The notes: generated by a model from the sequence alone, not told the origin. A stretch of DNA of 64,000 nt from Xanthobacteraceae bacterium (GCA_023954195.1 JAMLIK010000003.1:62001-126000); one strand, 5' to 3'; positions 8,984 to 18,894 are shown, counted from the first letter of the stretch. A program made the numbers and translations.

Positions 8984-9649
8984 ATGCGTGTTCTTTTGAT
9001 CGAAGACGACCGTATGATCGGCGACAGTCTGATCGCGGCGCTGAAGCGTGAAGGAATGACGGTCGACTGGGTTCGCACCGGAGCCGATGGCGAGGACGCT
9101 CTGGCCAATGGCGGCCATGGACTCGTTTTACTGGATATCGGCTTACCTGGTCGATCGGGCGTCGATTTGCTGAAGGATGCACGACGGGCAGGTAATTCCA
9201 CTCCTGTCCTCATCATCACCGCACGCGATGGCGTCGATGATCGGATCATCGGCCTGGATGTCGGTGCTGACGATTATATCGTGAAGCCGTTCGAAATGCG
9301 CGAGCTTCTGGCGCGGATGCGGGCGGTGTTGCGCCGCCATGCCGGCGCCGCTCAATCCATCTTGATTGCCGGTGATGTCACGCTGGATCTCGAAAGCCAC
9401 GAAGCGACCTATCGTGGGACAACGGCCGTGCTTCCGGCGCGTGAATTCGCGCTGATGCACGCCCTGGCCGAGAGACCCGGCGCAATCTTGTCACGATCGC
9501 GCATCGAGGAGCGCATTTATGGCTGGGGCGAGGAGGTCGAGAGCAATGCGATCGACTTCCTCATTCACTCGATACGGAAGAAATTCGATAAGGACGTCGT
9601 CCGCAATGTCCGCGGCGCCGGATGGATGATCCCGCGGAGCGAGCGATGA
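8984..9649 (+). CDS. OmpR-family two-component response regulator
   Basis: 221 residues: a receiver domain (1-115) followed by a winged-helix DNA-binding domain (about 125-218). The phosphorylation site is complete: acidic residues Glu7/Asp8/Asp9, phosphoacceptor Asp51 in LLDIGLPG, and Lys101 in DDYIVKPFE. The ATG at 8984 has GGAG five bases upstream. Its stop overlaps the start of the histidine kinase (ATGA), so the two form a cognate pair. It most resembles QseB/PmrA/TctD-type regulators. Targets may include the envelope genes nearby (inference). Confidence 0.92.
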   Translation: MRVLLIEDDRMIGDSLIAALKREGMTVDWVRTGADGEDALANGGHGLVLLDIGLPGRSGVDLLKDARRAGNSTPVLIITARDGVDDRIIGLDVGADDYIVKPFEMRELLARMRAVLRRHAGAAQSILIAGDVTLDLESHEATYRGTTAVLPAREFALMHALAERPGAILSRSRIEERIYGWGEEVESNAIDFLIHSIRKKFDKDVVRNVRGAGWMIPRSER

Positions 9650-10944
9650 TCTCAATACGACGGGCCGCGCTGATCTGGATGACGACCGTCTTGACGATTG
9701 TAGGAGCAGTCGCGTTCATCGCCGCATACGTGATCGCGCAACAGGAAGTGGCTGACTTTCTTGACGGCCAACTCCGGCAGATCGCCATCAACGTCGGCGA
9801 CAACGTGATGTTAACGCCTGCGCCAACTGAGCCACAGGATCCCGAGGATGAACTTGTTATCGAGGTGTGGTCCCGCGCCGGAGCGCTTTTGCGCCGAACG
9901 CCGAACGCACCTTCGGTTCCGCGCCTGAATTCGGCAGGTTTTGCGACCATCGACGCAGGGGGAGTATCTTGGCGTGTGTATCAGGCGCGAGATGCCGATC
10001 GAACGGTGCAAATCGCGCAACAGATGGAGGTTCGTCGGGAAATAGCGGCTTCGGCGGCAATCCAGGCAGGGATCCCAATCCTGATCCTTATTCCGTTGGC
10101 TTGGCTGGTTGTCGGATGGTCCGTCGGGCAATTGACCGGCCGATTGCAGCGCCTCGCAGAGAATATCGCTGGGAAAAGCCTCGACAGTCGAGCGCCCGTA
10201 CCAATAGCAGACGTGCCGGCCGAAATCGTACCGTTGGTCGAGGCGATGAATGGGCTCACCAACCGGCTGCGCGACGCCTTGGACCAACAGAAGCGTTTTG
10301 TCGCCGATGCAGCTCATGAGCTTCGCACGCCGTTGACCGCTCTTCAAATTCAGGTCGACAATCTGGATGCACGGCACAATGACACCGACCCAGCGTCAAC
10401 CACGAAACTACGAGATGGCTTGGCGCGCGCGCGTCGATTGGTCGAGCAATTACTCCGTCTTGCGCGTTCTGACGAACCAGAGAACGCCTCGACACGAGAA
10501 GTCATCGAGCTTTCGAACGTCGTTACGCAATGCGTCGCCGATGTGATTACGATAGCCGAATCCAAGGGCGTGGATCTCGGCATCGTGCAATCCGACCCGG
10601 TATCGATCGTGGGCTCACGCAGCGATCTTGCGCTTCTTTTCGGCAACCTGATCGACAATGCGGTTCGCTATACGCCGAAAGGCGGTGTCGTGAACGTCTC
10701 TATTCGGCGGCTGAACGGCAGGTTCGTCGTCGAGGTGACGGATACCGGGTCGGGCGTGGCGGAGGCTGATATTCCGCGCCTGTTCGACCGCTTCTTCCGA
10801 GCCGCGCCGTTGGACGTTGAAGGTAGCGGTTTAGGTCTGGCAATCGCAGCCTCTGTGGCCAGATGTCATGGCTTTCAAATCGAGATCGTCAACGGCCCGG
10901 ATCGCCAAGGATTGATCGCGCGCGTATCAGGCTCCGTTTCTTGA
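9646..10944 (+). CDS. sensor histidine kinase
   Basis: 432 residues, inner membrane. A first membrane helix (about 10-32) and a second (about 140-165) flank a periplasmic sensor of about 100 residues. After a HAMP-like linker comes a HisKA domain with phospho-accepting His224 in ADAAHELRTPLTA. The HATPase domain follows, with N box (NLIDNAVRYTPKGG), G1 box (VTDTGSGVAEAD) and G2 box (GSGLGLAIAASV). It should phosphorylate the regulator encoded just upstream. Its length and layout match EnvZ/QseC/PmrB-type kinases. Confidence 0.92.
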   Translation: MISIRRAALIWMTTVLTIVGAVAFIAAYVIAQQEVADFLDGQLRQIAINVGDNVMLTPAPTEPQDPEDELVIEVWSRAGALLRRTPNAPSVPRLNSAGFATIDAGGVSWRVYQARDADRTVQIAQQMEVRREIAASAAIQAGIPILILIPLAWLVVGWSVGQLTGRLQRLAENIAGKSLDSRAPVPIADVPAEIVPLVEAMNGLTNRLRDALDQQKRFVADAAHELRTPLTALQIQVDNLDARHNDTDPASTTKLRDGLARARRLVEQLLRLARSDEPENASTREVIELSNVVTQCVADVITIAESKGVDLGIVQSDPVSIVGSRSDLALLFGNLIDNAVRYTPKGGVVNVSIRRLNGRFVVEVTDTGSGVAEADIPRLFDRFFRAAPLDVEGSGLGLAIAASVARCHGFQIEIVNGPDRQGLIARVSGSVS

Positions 10945-11241
10945 CACAGCGCAGCTCGCTTATAGTTCTCGAGTGCCACAGCGTTTCGAGTAACGTTGAC
11001 TGAACTCGCCGGATCATGTCGCAGCAGTCCTTCTCGCTTAGACAAGCGGAAGATCGAGCCGCCAATTTCGCTACTGGCGGGTTGCCTCCGTAGGCTCGGA
11101 CAATCGATCCCTTGACAACCGACATTATTCGAATTCCAGCGTCTGGATCACTTTGGCGCGCGTACGTCGCTAAAGCATCTAATTCAAAACACGTTGTTTG
11201 ATGTTTTGAGTGTCGTACAGCGGTTCAGCTCCTGCTCACGA

Positions 11242-12854
11242 TCAAAATTTGCATCCTGACATCGCAGCTTGTTTGGTCTTGGCCGAGAGAGGCGGCACTA
11301 GCATCGCTGCAACCTTTCGAGACGGTCCCGGATACCCCCAGAGTCGCGTGGTCGCCTGAAATTCCAGGCAAGACCCACGACCAATGCGCTGGCGGGTCTG
11401 TTTCATCCAACTCATGCAGACTGGATCGTCGCGGAAACATAAAGCGGTCCATCCATCACTGACCATAGGCGCATCCGGCGTTTCGAGGGGCCGATTGTAA
11501 CGCGGGTGATCAGCACTGTAAAAAGCCGTTGCATAAATCAGCCCGTCGTCCCCGCCAACGCGAGATAGAGGTACGCCGAAGGCGGCACGCCAACGCTGCG
11601 TCACGACGGTGGCTGCTTCTTGATAGTAGTTGCGCCCCTCCTTGAAGGGATGCCAATTCCGGTAAAGCGCATGGAAGGGCGAGCCGACGAGGAAAATAAG
11701 CAGCAGGGAAAGCACGATCGCGGCAAGGTTCGTCGTATCTACCCGGTCGACAGGAAAACGTGTGGCGCAGACCGCAACCACGACAGGCATGAACAACGCC
11801 TGAAGGTGCCAAATCCCAGGGAGGCTACTTGAAAATGCGAGAGCGGTCGTACCCGCGAGCAGCACGGTTCCAACGAATATCATGGCCAGCAACCATAGCG
11901 ATTCATCCAAGTTGGCGAGATCGTGCAGCCATTCGTGCCAACGGAAGCGAATCATTGCGATCCACACAATCGTCGGCAAGATCATGAAACCGGCGATTCC
12001 GAGGAAAATTTCGCCACATCGGATACGGACTCGGAGAACGGAAGTCCGGCGTGATCGAGCGCGTAATGGAAAGACGGTTCACCATGGGTCCGCAGCCAAA
12101 GAATGTGAGGCGATAGAGCGATCAACCCGGCGACAATCGAAATCCAGGGCGCTTTTGAGCCGAAATATTGCGCACGGCGCGGATGGCAGAGCGCCGCAAA
12201 ACAGAAGCCGGCAAGCAGAAATACGGAATAGTATTTGCCGAGCATGGCCAGAGCGCCGAGCAGCCCCGCCAGCACTGACCAAAATATATCGCGCTTCTCA
12301 AATGACCGAAGGAATGCGTAGGTTGCCAGAGGCCACGCCGCAAGCAGGACGCTGTTGGCATTGAAGCGTTGCGCGTGAAAATCGTAGGCCGGGAGTAGAA
12401 ACAATAATAAGAGAACAATGAGCCGCTTGTCGCCCCGCACGAACCGCCTTGCGATCAAGTCCACCGACCACAGCGCGACAGCCGCGTTCACCGTTGCCAG
12501 AAGCTGGAAGGACCAGTCGGCCTTGGGAAAAATTAAGGTCCAGCCGTGGACCACCCAACCCATCAGCGGCGGATGCTTGGCGTTTCCCCAGGCCCAATCT
12601 CGACCCACCGACCAAGTCTCCAACACATCCGGGTGCAGACCGGCATTCCAGTATGCCAGCACAAGCGTCAGGGTCCAAATAGCAACAAAGCCGACCAAGA
12701 ACGCAGGAATAGCCCAACCTGGTTCAACTCCATCAAGCCAAAGCATGATATTGCGACGCCAGGCTGTGGCGTAGCGATCCGACGGATACGAGATCGCTAG
12801 GTTCGATTGATATAACAAATTGTCTGGGGGATCTTCGCGCAAGGGTGCCAACAT
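11242..12854 (-). pseudogene. GT39/ArnT-like membrane glycosyltransferase, split by a frameshift
   Basis: Two consecutive minus-strand frames make one protein: 11982-12854 (290 codons) and 11242-11985 (247 codons). The first half has membrane helices and motifs typical of GT39 enzymes: HPDVLETWSVGRDWAWG, then KHPPLMGWVVHGW, with an acidic residue in the first loop. The second half continues the helices and a periplasmic C-terminal domain. At the junction the T-run (AAAA at 12005-12008 on the plus strand) is one base short. One more base restores a continuous KFFLGIAGFMILP reading. Such enzymes move sugars from a polyprenyl-phosphate carrier onto lipid A or similar acceptors. As it stands the gene is broken, unless the gap is a sequencing error. 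Start 12854 or 12746. Confidence 0.8.
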
Positions 12855-12870
12855 TAAGGGAGGGACGACG

Positions 12871-13071
12871 ATGGGTTCAGAGATTTACCGAGACCATTGC
12901 CGGCAGAAGGTCAGATCAGTGTCTTTGCACCCGGCAGAGGCAGCCTTGCATTTGCAAACGACACAGATCGCACGATCGTATTTCCGCGATCGTGGACTCA
13001 GTCTGAAGCTGCGCGAGCGGTCAATTCGGACTCCGCGTCAGTTCGATCGCGCCGGCCTCGTCGTCCGATGA
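12871..13071 (+). CDS. possible small protein
   Basis: A 66-codon frame begins at an ATG preceded by a strong GGGAGG ribosome site six bases upstream. The product is basic and hydrophilic, with no recognised domain, signal peptide or membrane segment. It lies between the glycosyltransferase pseudogene and a small exported protein. The ribosome site is the only real support. Confidence 0.3.
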   Translation: MGSEIYRDHCRQKVRSVSLHPAEAALHLQTTQIARSYFRDRGLSLKLRERSIRTPRQFDRAGLVVR

Positions 13072-13098
13072 GATAGCGGCGACTCAGTCGGATCGAGA

Positions 13099-13401
13099 TC
13101 AATGGCAGATCCTGACGCGTGGGTAGACCCATCGGTCGCTATCGTCGTCCCAGTAGGCGCGGCCGCGGACCCAATGGCATTCTGATTCTTGCTCCGGCGT
13201 CACATAGATTTCTGCAGGAGGATCGTCGTATTCGTAGTGTGGGCCGGCTGCCGCTGCACCAAGCAATGCTCCTGCCGCCAAGCCGCCAATGACCCCGGCC
13301 GCTATTCCACCATCGTCTTCGCCGGCGTGCGCCGGGGGTGCAAAGACAGTGACCAGTGGTAACGTCGCCAAAACAAGAGCAATCCGCAGAACCCGTTGCA
13401 T
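13099..13401 (-). CDS. small exported glycine-rich protein
   Basis: 100 residues. The ATG at 13401 has AGGAG seven bases upstream. A signal peptide ends near AHA, then a glycine/alanine-rich segment (about 30-52) could form a short membrane-packing helix. The C-terminal part has acidic and aromatic residues and two cysteines (SECHWVRG and RICH). It resembles the other small exported proteins at 6250, 17160 and 5832 in layout. Function unknown. Confidence 0.8.
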   Translation of the reverse strand: MQRVLRIALVLATLPLVTVFAPPAHAGEDDGGIAAGVIGGLAAGALLGAAAAGPHYEYDDPPAEIYVTPEQESECHWVRGRAYWDDDSDRWVYPRVRICH

Positions 13402-13843
13402 TTATATTCTCCTATCGTATCGCGAATAGCTCCGGCCTGCGCTCCGTCCATCACATGTACCGCCGGCCTCGAGCGATAATCGCCTCAACAGATCAGTCAC
13501 TGATGTCCCTCGAAACTTAGCTCCGAATTAGTGCAGGGCTCCGCCGAACGATTTTCGATAGACTCCGCCGACCAGGATTGAGCTGTATGTTCGCCGAAGA
13601 TTTCAGGAGCGCATACGATAGCGTTGACGCATGGAGTAATTGCCCATGGCTCTGCGTAAACGGCGATGCCGATCCCATCACTGGCAAAATCAGGCAGGGG
13701 TCATTGGTTTGTCCGCACCTGCGGTGCGCGCGTCGCGAGATCGCCTCATCGACGCTCATTTGCGGAGGCGCTCACCCGTCGCAAGCGTCGCTCTAACGAT
13801 GGCGACAGGTGGCTCTTAAATCCGCCCGCGCAACAAGGAATGG
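13402..13843. other. intergenic region, no gene seen
   Basis: About 440 bases between two minus-strand genes. It should hold the promoter for the small exported protein. The open frames on either strand are short, have no credible ribosome site and no recognisable composition. Confidence 0.5.
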
Positions 13844-14500
13844 TTATATTCCATCGACCATCCAGCCAAGACCTCTTACGTTGCGAATAGACGATGTTCC
13901 GAGCTTCCTGCGGATCGCGTGGATCAAGAACTCGACGGCGTTACTCGCGATCCTCTCATTCCAGCCGTAGATGTGTCGTTCAAGGTCGGTGCGCGACAAA
14001 ATTGCTCCTGGACGGAGCATGAGAGCCTGAAGAAGAGCGGACTCGCGTGCCGTCAGGTATACCCTGGCGCCGTTGTGAACGACTTCGTGAGTTGCCGGGT
14101 TCAGGCTTATCAGGCCATTGGTCAAGATTAGTGGATTGCCGTTGCCCTTGTGTCGCAGGATGGCCCGCATGCGCGCCAGGAGTTCTCGGATGTCGAAAGG
14201 CATGACGAGGCAATCGGCGGCGCCGAGATCGAGCGCGTGGATTCGATCGTCAACCCCGTCACGCGTGGTCACGACGATGACGGGCAACTGAGCGTTCAAC
14301 TTCCGGAATTCGCGCAGCACCTCGGTACCCTTCGCAGCTGATAGTCCCAGGCCGAGCAACGCAAGATCGTAGGCTTTTGCACGCGCGGCTTCGATCGCGG
14401 TTTGACCGTCCGTGACCCAATCCACCACATATGTTGCCTCCCTGAGAGCCTGCATCGTAGCCTCCCCAATCATGCGATCGCCAACCACAAGAACGAGCAT
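13844..14500 (-). CDS. OmpR-family regulator with degenerate receiver domain
   Basis: 218 residues, laid out like the regulator at 8984-9649 and clearly similar to it, especially in the DNA-binding half (IYGW.E..SNA..FLIH.IR.K..........RNVRG.GWM). The receiver has lost its phosphorylation chemistry. The phosphoacceptor Asp is Gly50 (LALLGLGLS). The conserved Lys is Met100 (ADCLVMPFD). The acidic pair is reduced to a single Asp (VVGDRM). The Thr in VVTTRDG is kept. No kinase gene is adjacent. It is therefore likely a phosphorylation-independent, atypical regulator (inference). It may bind the same sites as its paralogue, since the recognition helices look alike. Confidence 0.88.
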   Translation of the reverse strand: MLVLVVGDRMIGEATMQALREATYVVDWVTDGQTAIEAARAKAYDLALLGLGLSAAKGTEVLREFRKLNAQLPVIVVTTRDGVDDRIHALDLGAADCLVMPFDIRELLARMRAILRHKGNGNPLILTNGLISLNPATHEVVHNGARVYLTARESALLQALMLRPGAILSRTDLERHIYGWNERIASNAVEFLIHAIRRKLGTSSIRNVRGLGWMVDGI

Positions 14501-14888
14501 GAAATACTCCGTGCCGACGGTGCGCTGGAACGTCTCTCGGCCAATCGTGAAACCAAATCGGCTTGTTTCAGCGGCTGCACTCCTTTCGCTTCGGGGATGG
14601 TCTCCGCCTCAGCGTTCGGAAATGGTTTCATATAAGTCCATCGAACAATTAGCGACGCCTTAGCTCCGATGGCTTCAATTTCTTGATCCATCGCTCAGCA
14701 TCTAAGTTTTCCCTAATTCGGCGGAGTTATCCGACATAGACCTTTTAGTGGCCTGAACCGAGTCCGGTCCAGGAAACCTTCCGAAGCGCCATCAACCGTC
14801 TCGTCGCTGTTATGAATCGAGTGTAACGGACCAAGCTGAGACGACGCGCGCGTGTTTGGAAACAACGATACCAATTGAGGCATCTCTC
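14501..14888. other. intergenic region between divergent genes
   Basis: About 390 bases separate the start of the degenerate regulator from the start of the COG4705 gene. It must contain two divergent promoters, but I cannot single out convincing -35/-10 pairs. No RNA gene is seen. Confidence 0.5.
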
Positions 14889-15671
14889 ATGAAAACTGAA
14901 CTCTCTGAAAGCTTGAGCAAGGTCCCCGCAGTCACACTCGGGTTCTGGATCATCAAAATTCTTGCGACGACGCTCGGGGAAACCGGCGGCGATGCGCTCA
15001 CAATGACTGTTTTCCACGCTGACAAGAATGCACACAACGGCGGATATCTGATCGGCACCGGAATATTCCTTGCCATCTTCATTGCCGCAGTTGCGGCTCA
15101 GATCTCCACGAAGAAATTCAACGCCTGGGTCTACTGGATCGCCATCGTGGCGTCGACGACCGTCGGCACGGCCATGGCGGATTTCTTCGATCGCTCCCTG
15201 GGGATCGGTTACACCGGTGGTGCGTCGATCCTCTTTTGTCTCGTCCTAGCTTCTCTTGCGATCTGGTATTTTGCCATGGGCTCCGTGGACGTCATGACCG
15301 TCGCAACGCCAAAAGTCGAAATCTTCTATTGGGTGACGATCACCTTTTCCCAGACGCTCGGCACTGCCCTCGGCGATTGGCTCGCTGATACTGGCGGGCT
15401 AGGCTATCAGGGCGGCGCGCTCGTTTTCGGTGCGGCACTGGCCGTCACCGCCGCGCTCTATTACTGGACGAACGTATCGCGCGTGCTCTTGTTCTGGGCG
15501 GCCTTTATTTTAACGCGACCGCTCGGGGCGACCGTAGGTGACTTCCTCGATAAACCGATCAGCCACGGCGGTCTCGACTTGAGCAGGCCGCTTGCTTCGG
15601 CAATGCTGGCGGCAATCATCATTGGCCTCATCTTGCTGTTGCCTCAGCGCGCCGGCCGGCACCCGGCATGA
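14889..15671 (+). CDS. COG4705-type integral membrane protein
   Basis: 260 residues with about seven hydrophobic segments. The family hallmark is a repeated motif of the form G(T/E)..(G/A)D: KILATTLGETGGDAL, VGTAMADFFD, LGTALGDWLAD and LGATVGDFLD. These repeats put acidic residues in the membrane at regular spacing. The ATG at 14889 is chosen because a GAGG lies eight bases upstream; a TTG earlier in frame is less likely. A second copy lies at 18895-19707. Function is not established; a transport role would fit the repeated membrane acids (inference). Confidence 0.8.
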   Translation: MKTELSESLSKVPAVTLGFWIIKILATTLGETGGDALTMTVFHADKNAHNGGYLIGTGIFLAIFIAAVAAQISTKKFNAWVYWIAIVASTTVGTAMADFFDRSLGIGYTGGASILFCLVLASLAIWYFAMGSVDVMTVATPKVEIFYWVTITFSQTLGTALGDWLADTGGLGYQGGALVFGAALAVTAALYYWTNVSRVLLFWAAFILTRPLGATVGDFLDKPISHGGLDLSRPLASAMLAAIIIGLILLLPQRAGRHPA

Positions 15672-15687
15672 TCATGGACGAAACGAT

Positions 15688-16497
15688 ATGCTGCCTCGCA
15701 CCGACACAAGATGGGCGTCTGCGGACATTGTGAGGAGAGCTCCAAGAAGACACATGGGGCGGCGGATCAGTTCCGCCGCCCTCGCTGCGGGGCTGACGGT
15801 CACGTGTCTCGTTCCGGCGATAGCCGGGCCGCCCTATCAATCCGACGATCCAGAGCCGACCGAGTATCGCCACTATGAAATCTACACTTTCAACAAGGGA
15901 GCCCGTTCAAAGGGTGATCTTGCGGGAGCGAGCGGCATCGACTTCAACTACGGCGCGGCCCCCAACTTGCAACTCACAGCAACGCTGCCCGTCGGCTTCG
16001 ATTTTCCTTCGAACGGGCCGGCTGCCTTCGGCCTCAGCAACATCGAACTCGCGGCAAAGTACCGGATCCTCCATCAAGATACATTTGTGTTTGACGTCGC
16101 CGTGTTTCCGCGCGTCTTTCTGCCAAGCGGTTCCCGATCGGTCGGCGATCGCCAGGCGTCTGTTCTGTTGCCGATCTGGGTGCAGAAGGACTGGGGCAAA
16201 TGGTCGGCCTTTGGAGGCGGCGGTTGCCAGATCAGTGCCGCCGGGCGTTCGCATGATTTCTGCCTCTATGGCGGCACCGTGACGCGGCAGATCGCGCCGA
16301 CATTACAACTCGGCATCGAACTTTTCCACCAAACCGCCGACGGTATCGGAAACCCGGCAACGACAAGCCTCGGCATCGGTGCGAAATACGATCTGAATGA
16401 CAATATCCATCTTCTCGGCTACGCCGCGAAGGGCATTCAGAACGCACGGACCGCAAATCGGTATTCCTGGTATACGGCGATTTTGTTCACGTTCTGA
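15688..16497 (+). CDS. exported beta-barrel outer-membrane protein, probable
   Basis: About 269 residues; an internal ATG at 15754 would start directly at the signal peptide (MGRRISSAALAAG..., ending near AIA). After cleavage the protein starts PPYQSDDPEPTEYRHYEIY and is built of alternating hydrophobic/polar strands. It ends in an aromatic residue after YSWYTAILFTF, the usual signal for outer-membrane barrel insertion. It resembles MetA/phenol-pathway-like outer-membrane proteins of unknown substrate. It follows the COG4705 gene by 16 bases and is probably co-transcribed. Confidence 0.75.
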   Translation: MLPRTDTRWASADIVRRAPRRHMGRRISSAALAAGLTVTCLVPAIAGPPYQSDDPEPTEYRHYEIYTFNKGARSKGDLAGASGIDFNYGAAPNLQLTATLPVGFDFPSNGPAAFGLSNIELAAKYRILHQDTFVFDVAVFPRVFLPSGSRSVGDRQASVLLPIWVQKDWGKWSAFGGGGCQISAAGRSHDFCLYGGTVTRQIAPTLQLGIELFHQTADGIGNPATTSLGIGAKYDLNDNIHLLGYAAKGIQNARTANRYSWYTAILFTF

Positions 16498-16729
16498 ACC
16501 GGCAACCCACTACGAATAATCCGTACCAGCGGCGGCCGGGCAGCGTTCAGCGACAGACGCTCGCTGCCCATGATCCGCGCTAAGTCCCGGCTAAGTTCGG
16601 GTGCGCAAGATGGATCGTCACACCCAGAACGATTTTCCGGCTTGCGGGTGGCAAGGGCATCTTCACCTCGATCATGGGGTGACAACCTGGAGATGCCCCG
16701 CATTGTGCCGCCAACAGGGCAGGTTTCCG

Positions 16730-16969
16730 ATGGACGAGAAGCGCAAATCAACGCGACACCGTGTTCTGAAAGCCGGCAAAATTGCGTTTAGTGGGGCAGT
16801 CGTCGACTGCACTGTTCGCAATCTGTCTGAGACCGGCGCGGCTCTTGATGTCGTCAGCTCGGTGGGGATTCCCGATCACTTCACGCTGATCATTGCGGTT
16901 GACCACGTCCAGAAACCTTGCCGTGTCGCCTGGCGTAAGGCGACACGGATTGGCGTGCATTTCGGTTAG
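16730..16969 (+). CDS. small PilZ-domain protein
   Basis: 79 residues, essentially one PilZ domain. It begins MDEKRKSTRHRVLK (RxxxR motif) and has NLSETGAALDV, matching the (D/N)xSxxG motif. Short single-domain PilZ proteins of this kind are abundant in Hyphomicrobiales. The frame is open upstream, but the ATG at 16730 fits the domain start. A hairpin follows the gene. Confidence 0.8.
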   Translation: MDEKRKSTRHRVLKAGKIAFSGAVVDCTVRNLSETGAALDVVSSVGIPDHFTLIIAVDHVQKPCRVAWRKATRIGVHFG

Positions 16970-16986
16970 GACAGATTCAACTAGAA

Positions 16987-17012
16987 AGGCGTGGTGCCAA
17001 AGTACCACGCCT
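16987..17012 (+). terminator. hairpin after the PilZ gene
   Basis: A perfect 9-bp stem, AGGCGTGGT (16987-16995) with ACCACGCCT (17004-17012), around an 8-base loop. It starts 17 bases after the PilZ stop. The following U-tract is weak (CGATATTTC), so termination may be partial. Confidence 0.55.
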
Positions 17013-17159
17013 CGATATTTCATCGAAGGCTGAAAATCGGGCTCACGCGGTGCGCCGACCGTTAATACGGACGCTATACGCGCCCGCGTATTCCCGAGGT
17101 CCTTCCATGCCGACGATTCTATTGGACGCGCCAGCGAGAAGGATCGACGTTCCAGACTT

Positions 17160-17435
17160 CTACTCCTCATCGTCGTCATCTTCATGACCGATGGCGAAGC
17201 CGAATGCCCTCGGGAGCGGCTCGTAATAGACCGGCGGGGGTGCGTAGTAGACGCGTGGCCGCTCCACATAAATCTGACCCGGCTCGGCCGAATGATGGCG
17301 ATAGCGATGCTCGCCCCGCCAATGATGCTCGCGCCATTCATGTCGTCGCCAACCATCGTCGTCGGCATGGGCGGCGGAGACACCGATCGTCGCTGCCAGA
17401 CAAAGTGAAGCCACCACCACTGAAAAAATGCGCAT
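17160..17435 (-). CDS. small exported His/Tyr/Pro-rich protein
   Basis: 91 residues. The ATG at 17435 has GGAG seven bases upstream. A signal peptide ends near AHA, followed by a His/Arg/Trp-rich part, a Tyr/Pro-rich part (YYAPPPVYYEP) and a C-terminal acidic tail of Asp and Glu. Metal binding by the His and acidic clusters is possible, but this is only compositional. Function unknown. Confidence 0.75.
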   Translation of the reverse strand: MRIFSVVVASLCLAATIGVSAAHADDDGWRRHEWREHHWRGEHRYRHHSAEPGQIYVERPRVYYAPPPVYYEPLPRAFGFAIGHEDDDDEE

Positions 17436-17834
17436 GATCCGTCTCCGTGTGTTCGATCAAGTTGCAAGATGAGCCAAAGTGATCCCGTTCGGTGACGTAA
17501 CTACGGCGTCCATCGATAAAATAAATGCGATTCACGGTGAGGCTTCTAAGTTTGTCCTAAGTCTTCCGTGTGGCCAGCAAACGCGATGAGGCGACGGCCA
17601 AGCGAACAACGTATAGCGCTATCAGAAACAGCCCTCATTCGTCCCTAAGTTCAGAGCGCTATCGTTATTTCGGTCGATGACGCGATCACTGCGTCTTGTA
17701 CATGCTCGTGAATTGTCGTCGTCGAAAGACTCCAGCCCAACCGCGGCGGGAGATACTGGCAGGCCGCGCGTCTCGCGCCTCGAAGTGTCGATACGCGCGA
17801 ACAATTATTTTGACCTCTTAGGCTCGTAAGTATC
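17436..17834. other. intergenic region between divergent genes
   Basis: About 400 bases between the small exported protein (minus) and the DedA gene (plus). It must carry both promoters. I see no reliable promoter boxes, RNA gene or repeat. Confidence 0.45.
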
Positions 17835-18461
17835 ATGATTCCTTCTATTGGCAGCTTCCTGCACCAGGCCGCGGACCTCGTCGCGCAGCAGCCGCTACTC
17901 GCTATCGGATTCGTGTTTGTTCTGGCGCTGTCCGAGTCGCTTCCGGTCGTCGGTGCTCTGGTGCCGGGCACCGCGACAATTCTGACGATTTCGGCGATGG
18001 CAGGCGTTGGACTGATACCGGTTTGGGCAGTTCTCATTTCAGCTTGCCTGGGAGCGATCGCGGGGGATGGCGCAGCGTATTGGCTGGGGCATTGCTATCA
18101 GGAGCAGGCGCTGCGGATGTGGCCAATGGCACGCTACCCGGAGGCGATCCGACGCTCGGAGGAATTCTTCGCACGCCATGGCGGCAAATCGATCACGATC
18201 GCACGCTTTACCCCCGTCGTGAGAGCATTCGTGCCACTGATCGCCGGGATTTCCGGCATGAACCCTCGACGCTTTTATACTGCAAATGTGGCCTCTGCGA
18301 TCGTGTGGGCGATCTCACACATCGTCCCGGCCGCGGCGGCAGGCGCGTCTTTCGTCGCACTCCACCAACACGCCGGTGCGATGGGCATGACCCTTCTCAT
18401 GCTTGTTGGCTTGGCGGCTTTCGCCTTGTGGAAAATACATGCAGGCCTGCGGCCAGAGTGA
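17835..18461 (+). CDS. DedA-family membrane protein (VTT domain)
   Basis: 208 residues. The family core is clear: ESLPVVGALVPGTAT in an early re-entrant loop, GDGAAYWLGH, and the long signature FFARHGGKSITIARFTPVVR followed by PLIAGISGM. The two arginines in this signature are those usually required. Members act as lipid scramblases or flippases, including recycling of undecaprenyl phosphate. In this neighbourhood, with PAP2 and GT39 genes, a role in carrier-lipid recycling or envelope modification fits (inference). Confidence 0.9.
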   Translation: MIPSIGSFLHQAADLVAQQPLLAIGFVFVLALSESLPVVGALVPGTATILTISAMAGVGLIPVWAVLISACLGAIAGDGAAYWLGHCYQEQALRMWPMARYPEAIRRSEEFFARHGGKSITIARFTPVVRAFVPLIAGISGMNPRRFYTANVASAIVWAISHIVPAAAAGASFVALHQHAGAMGMTLLMLVGLAAFALWKIHAGLRPE

Positions 18462-18894
18462 CACTAATTCAATTTGATCCGAAAGTTTTAGCGTGACCGA
18501 TATGCACACGCATTCGCCGCCTGGATGGCACGGGCGAGTCGGGGTGCATTTCGCGTTTCCAAGACAGCTTACCCCGCAGGCGACGTCATCATTTGTCACC
18601 TCGACTGCGCCAGTACATCCCGATCAATATTTAGACCGATGTCACGGCGCTAACCTATCGCGAGCATCTCGAACCGCTTCATGATGCGACTCGAATTCTT
18701 TACGAACGTCCTTCGACCAAGGCGATAGACCGGCCCACCGCTGTAGTCGCGCGCGCCAGTCCCGCATCCATCAGTGATGTGCGCTCATTCACTGCTAAGT
18801 CGCACCCGTTACCGATGGCACGCGAGATTTCATCAGATTTTGTGCAAGCGCGCCAGTGTCGGTCGACACCGAGAGGCGGCATCGGAGGAAGATC
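18462..18894. other. intergenic region, no gene seen
   Basis: About 430 bases between two plus-strand genes. It should contain the promoter for the 18895 operon. A 63-codon plus-strand frame (18493-18684) has no ribosome site and no recognisable features. Confidence 0.45.

Noticed and set aside
10889-11125. 78-codon minus-strand frame after the histidine kinase
   Set aside because: Overlaps the kinase end, no ribosome site, no motif.
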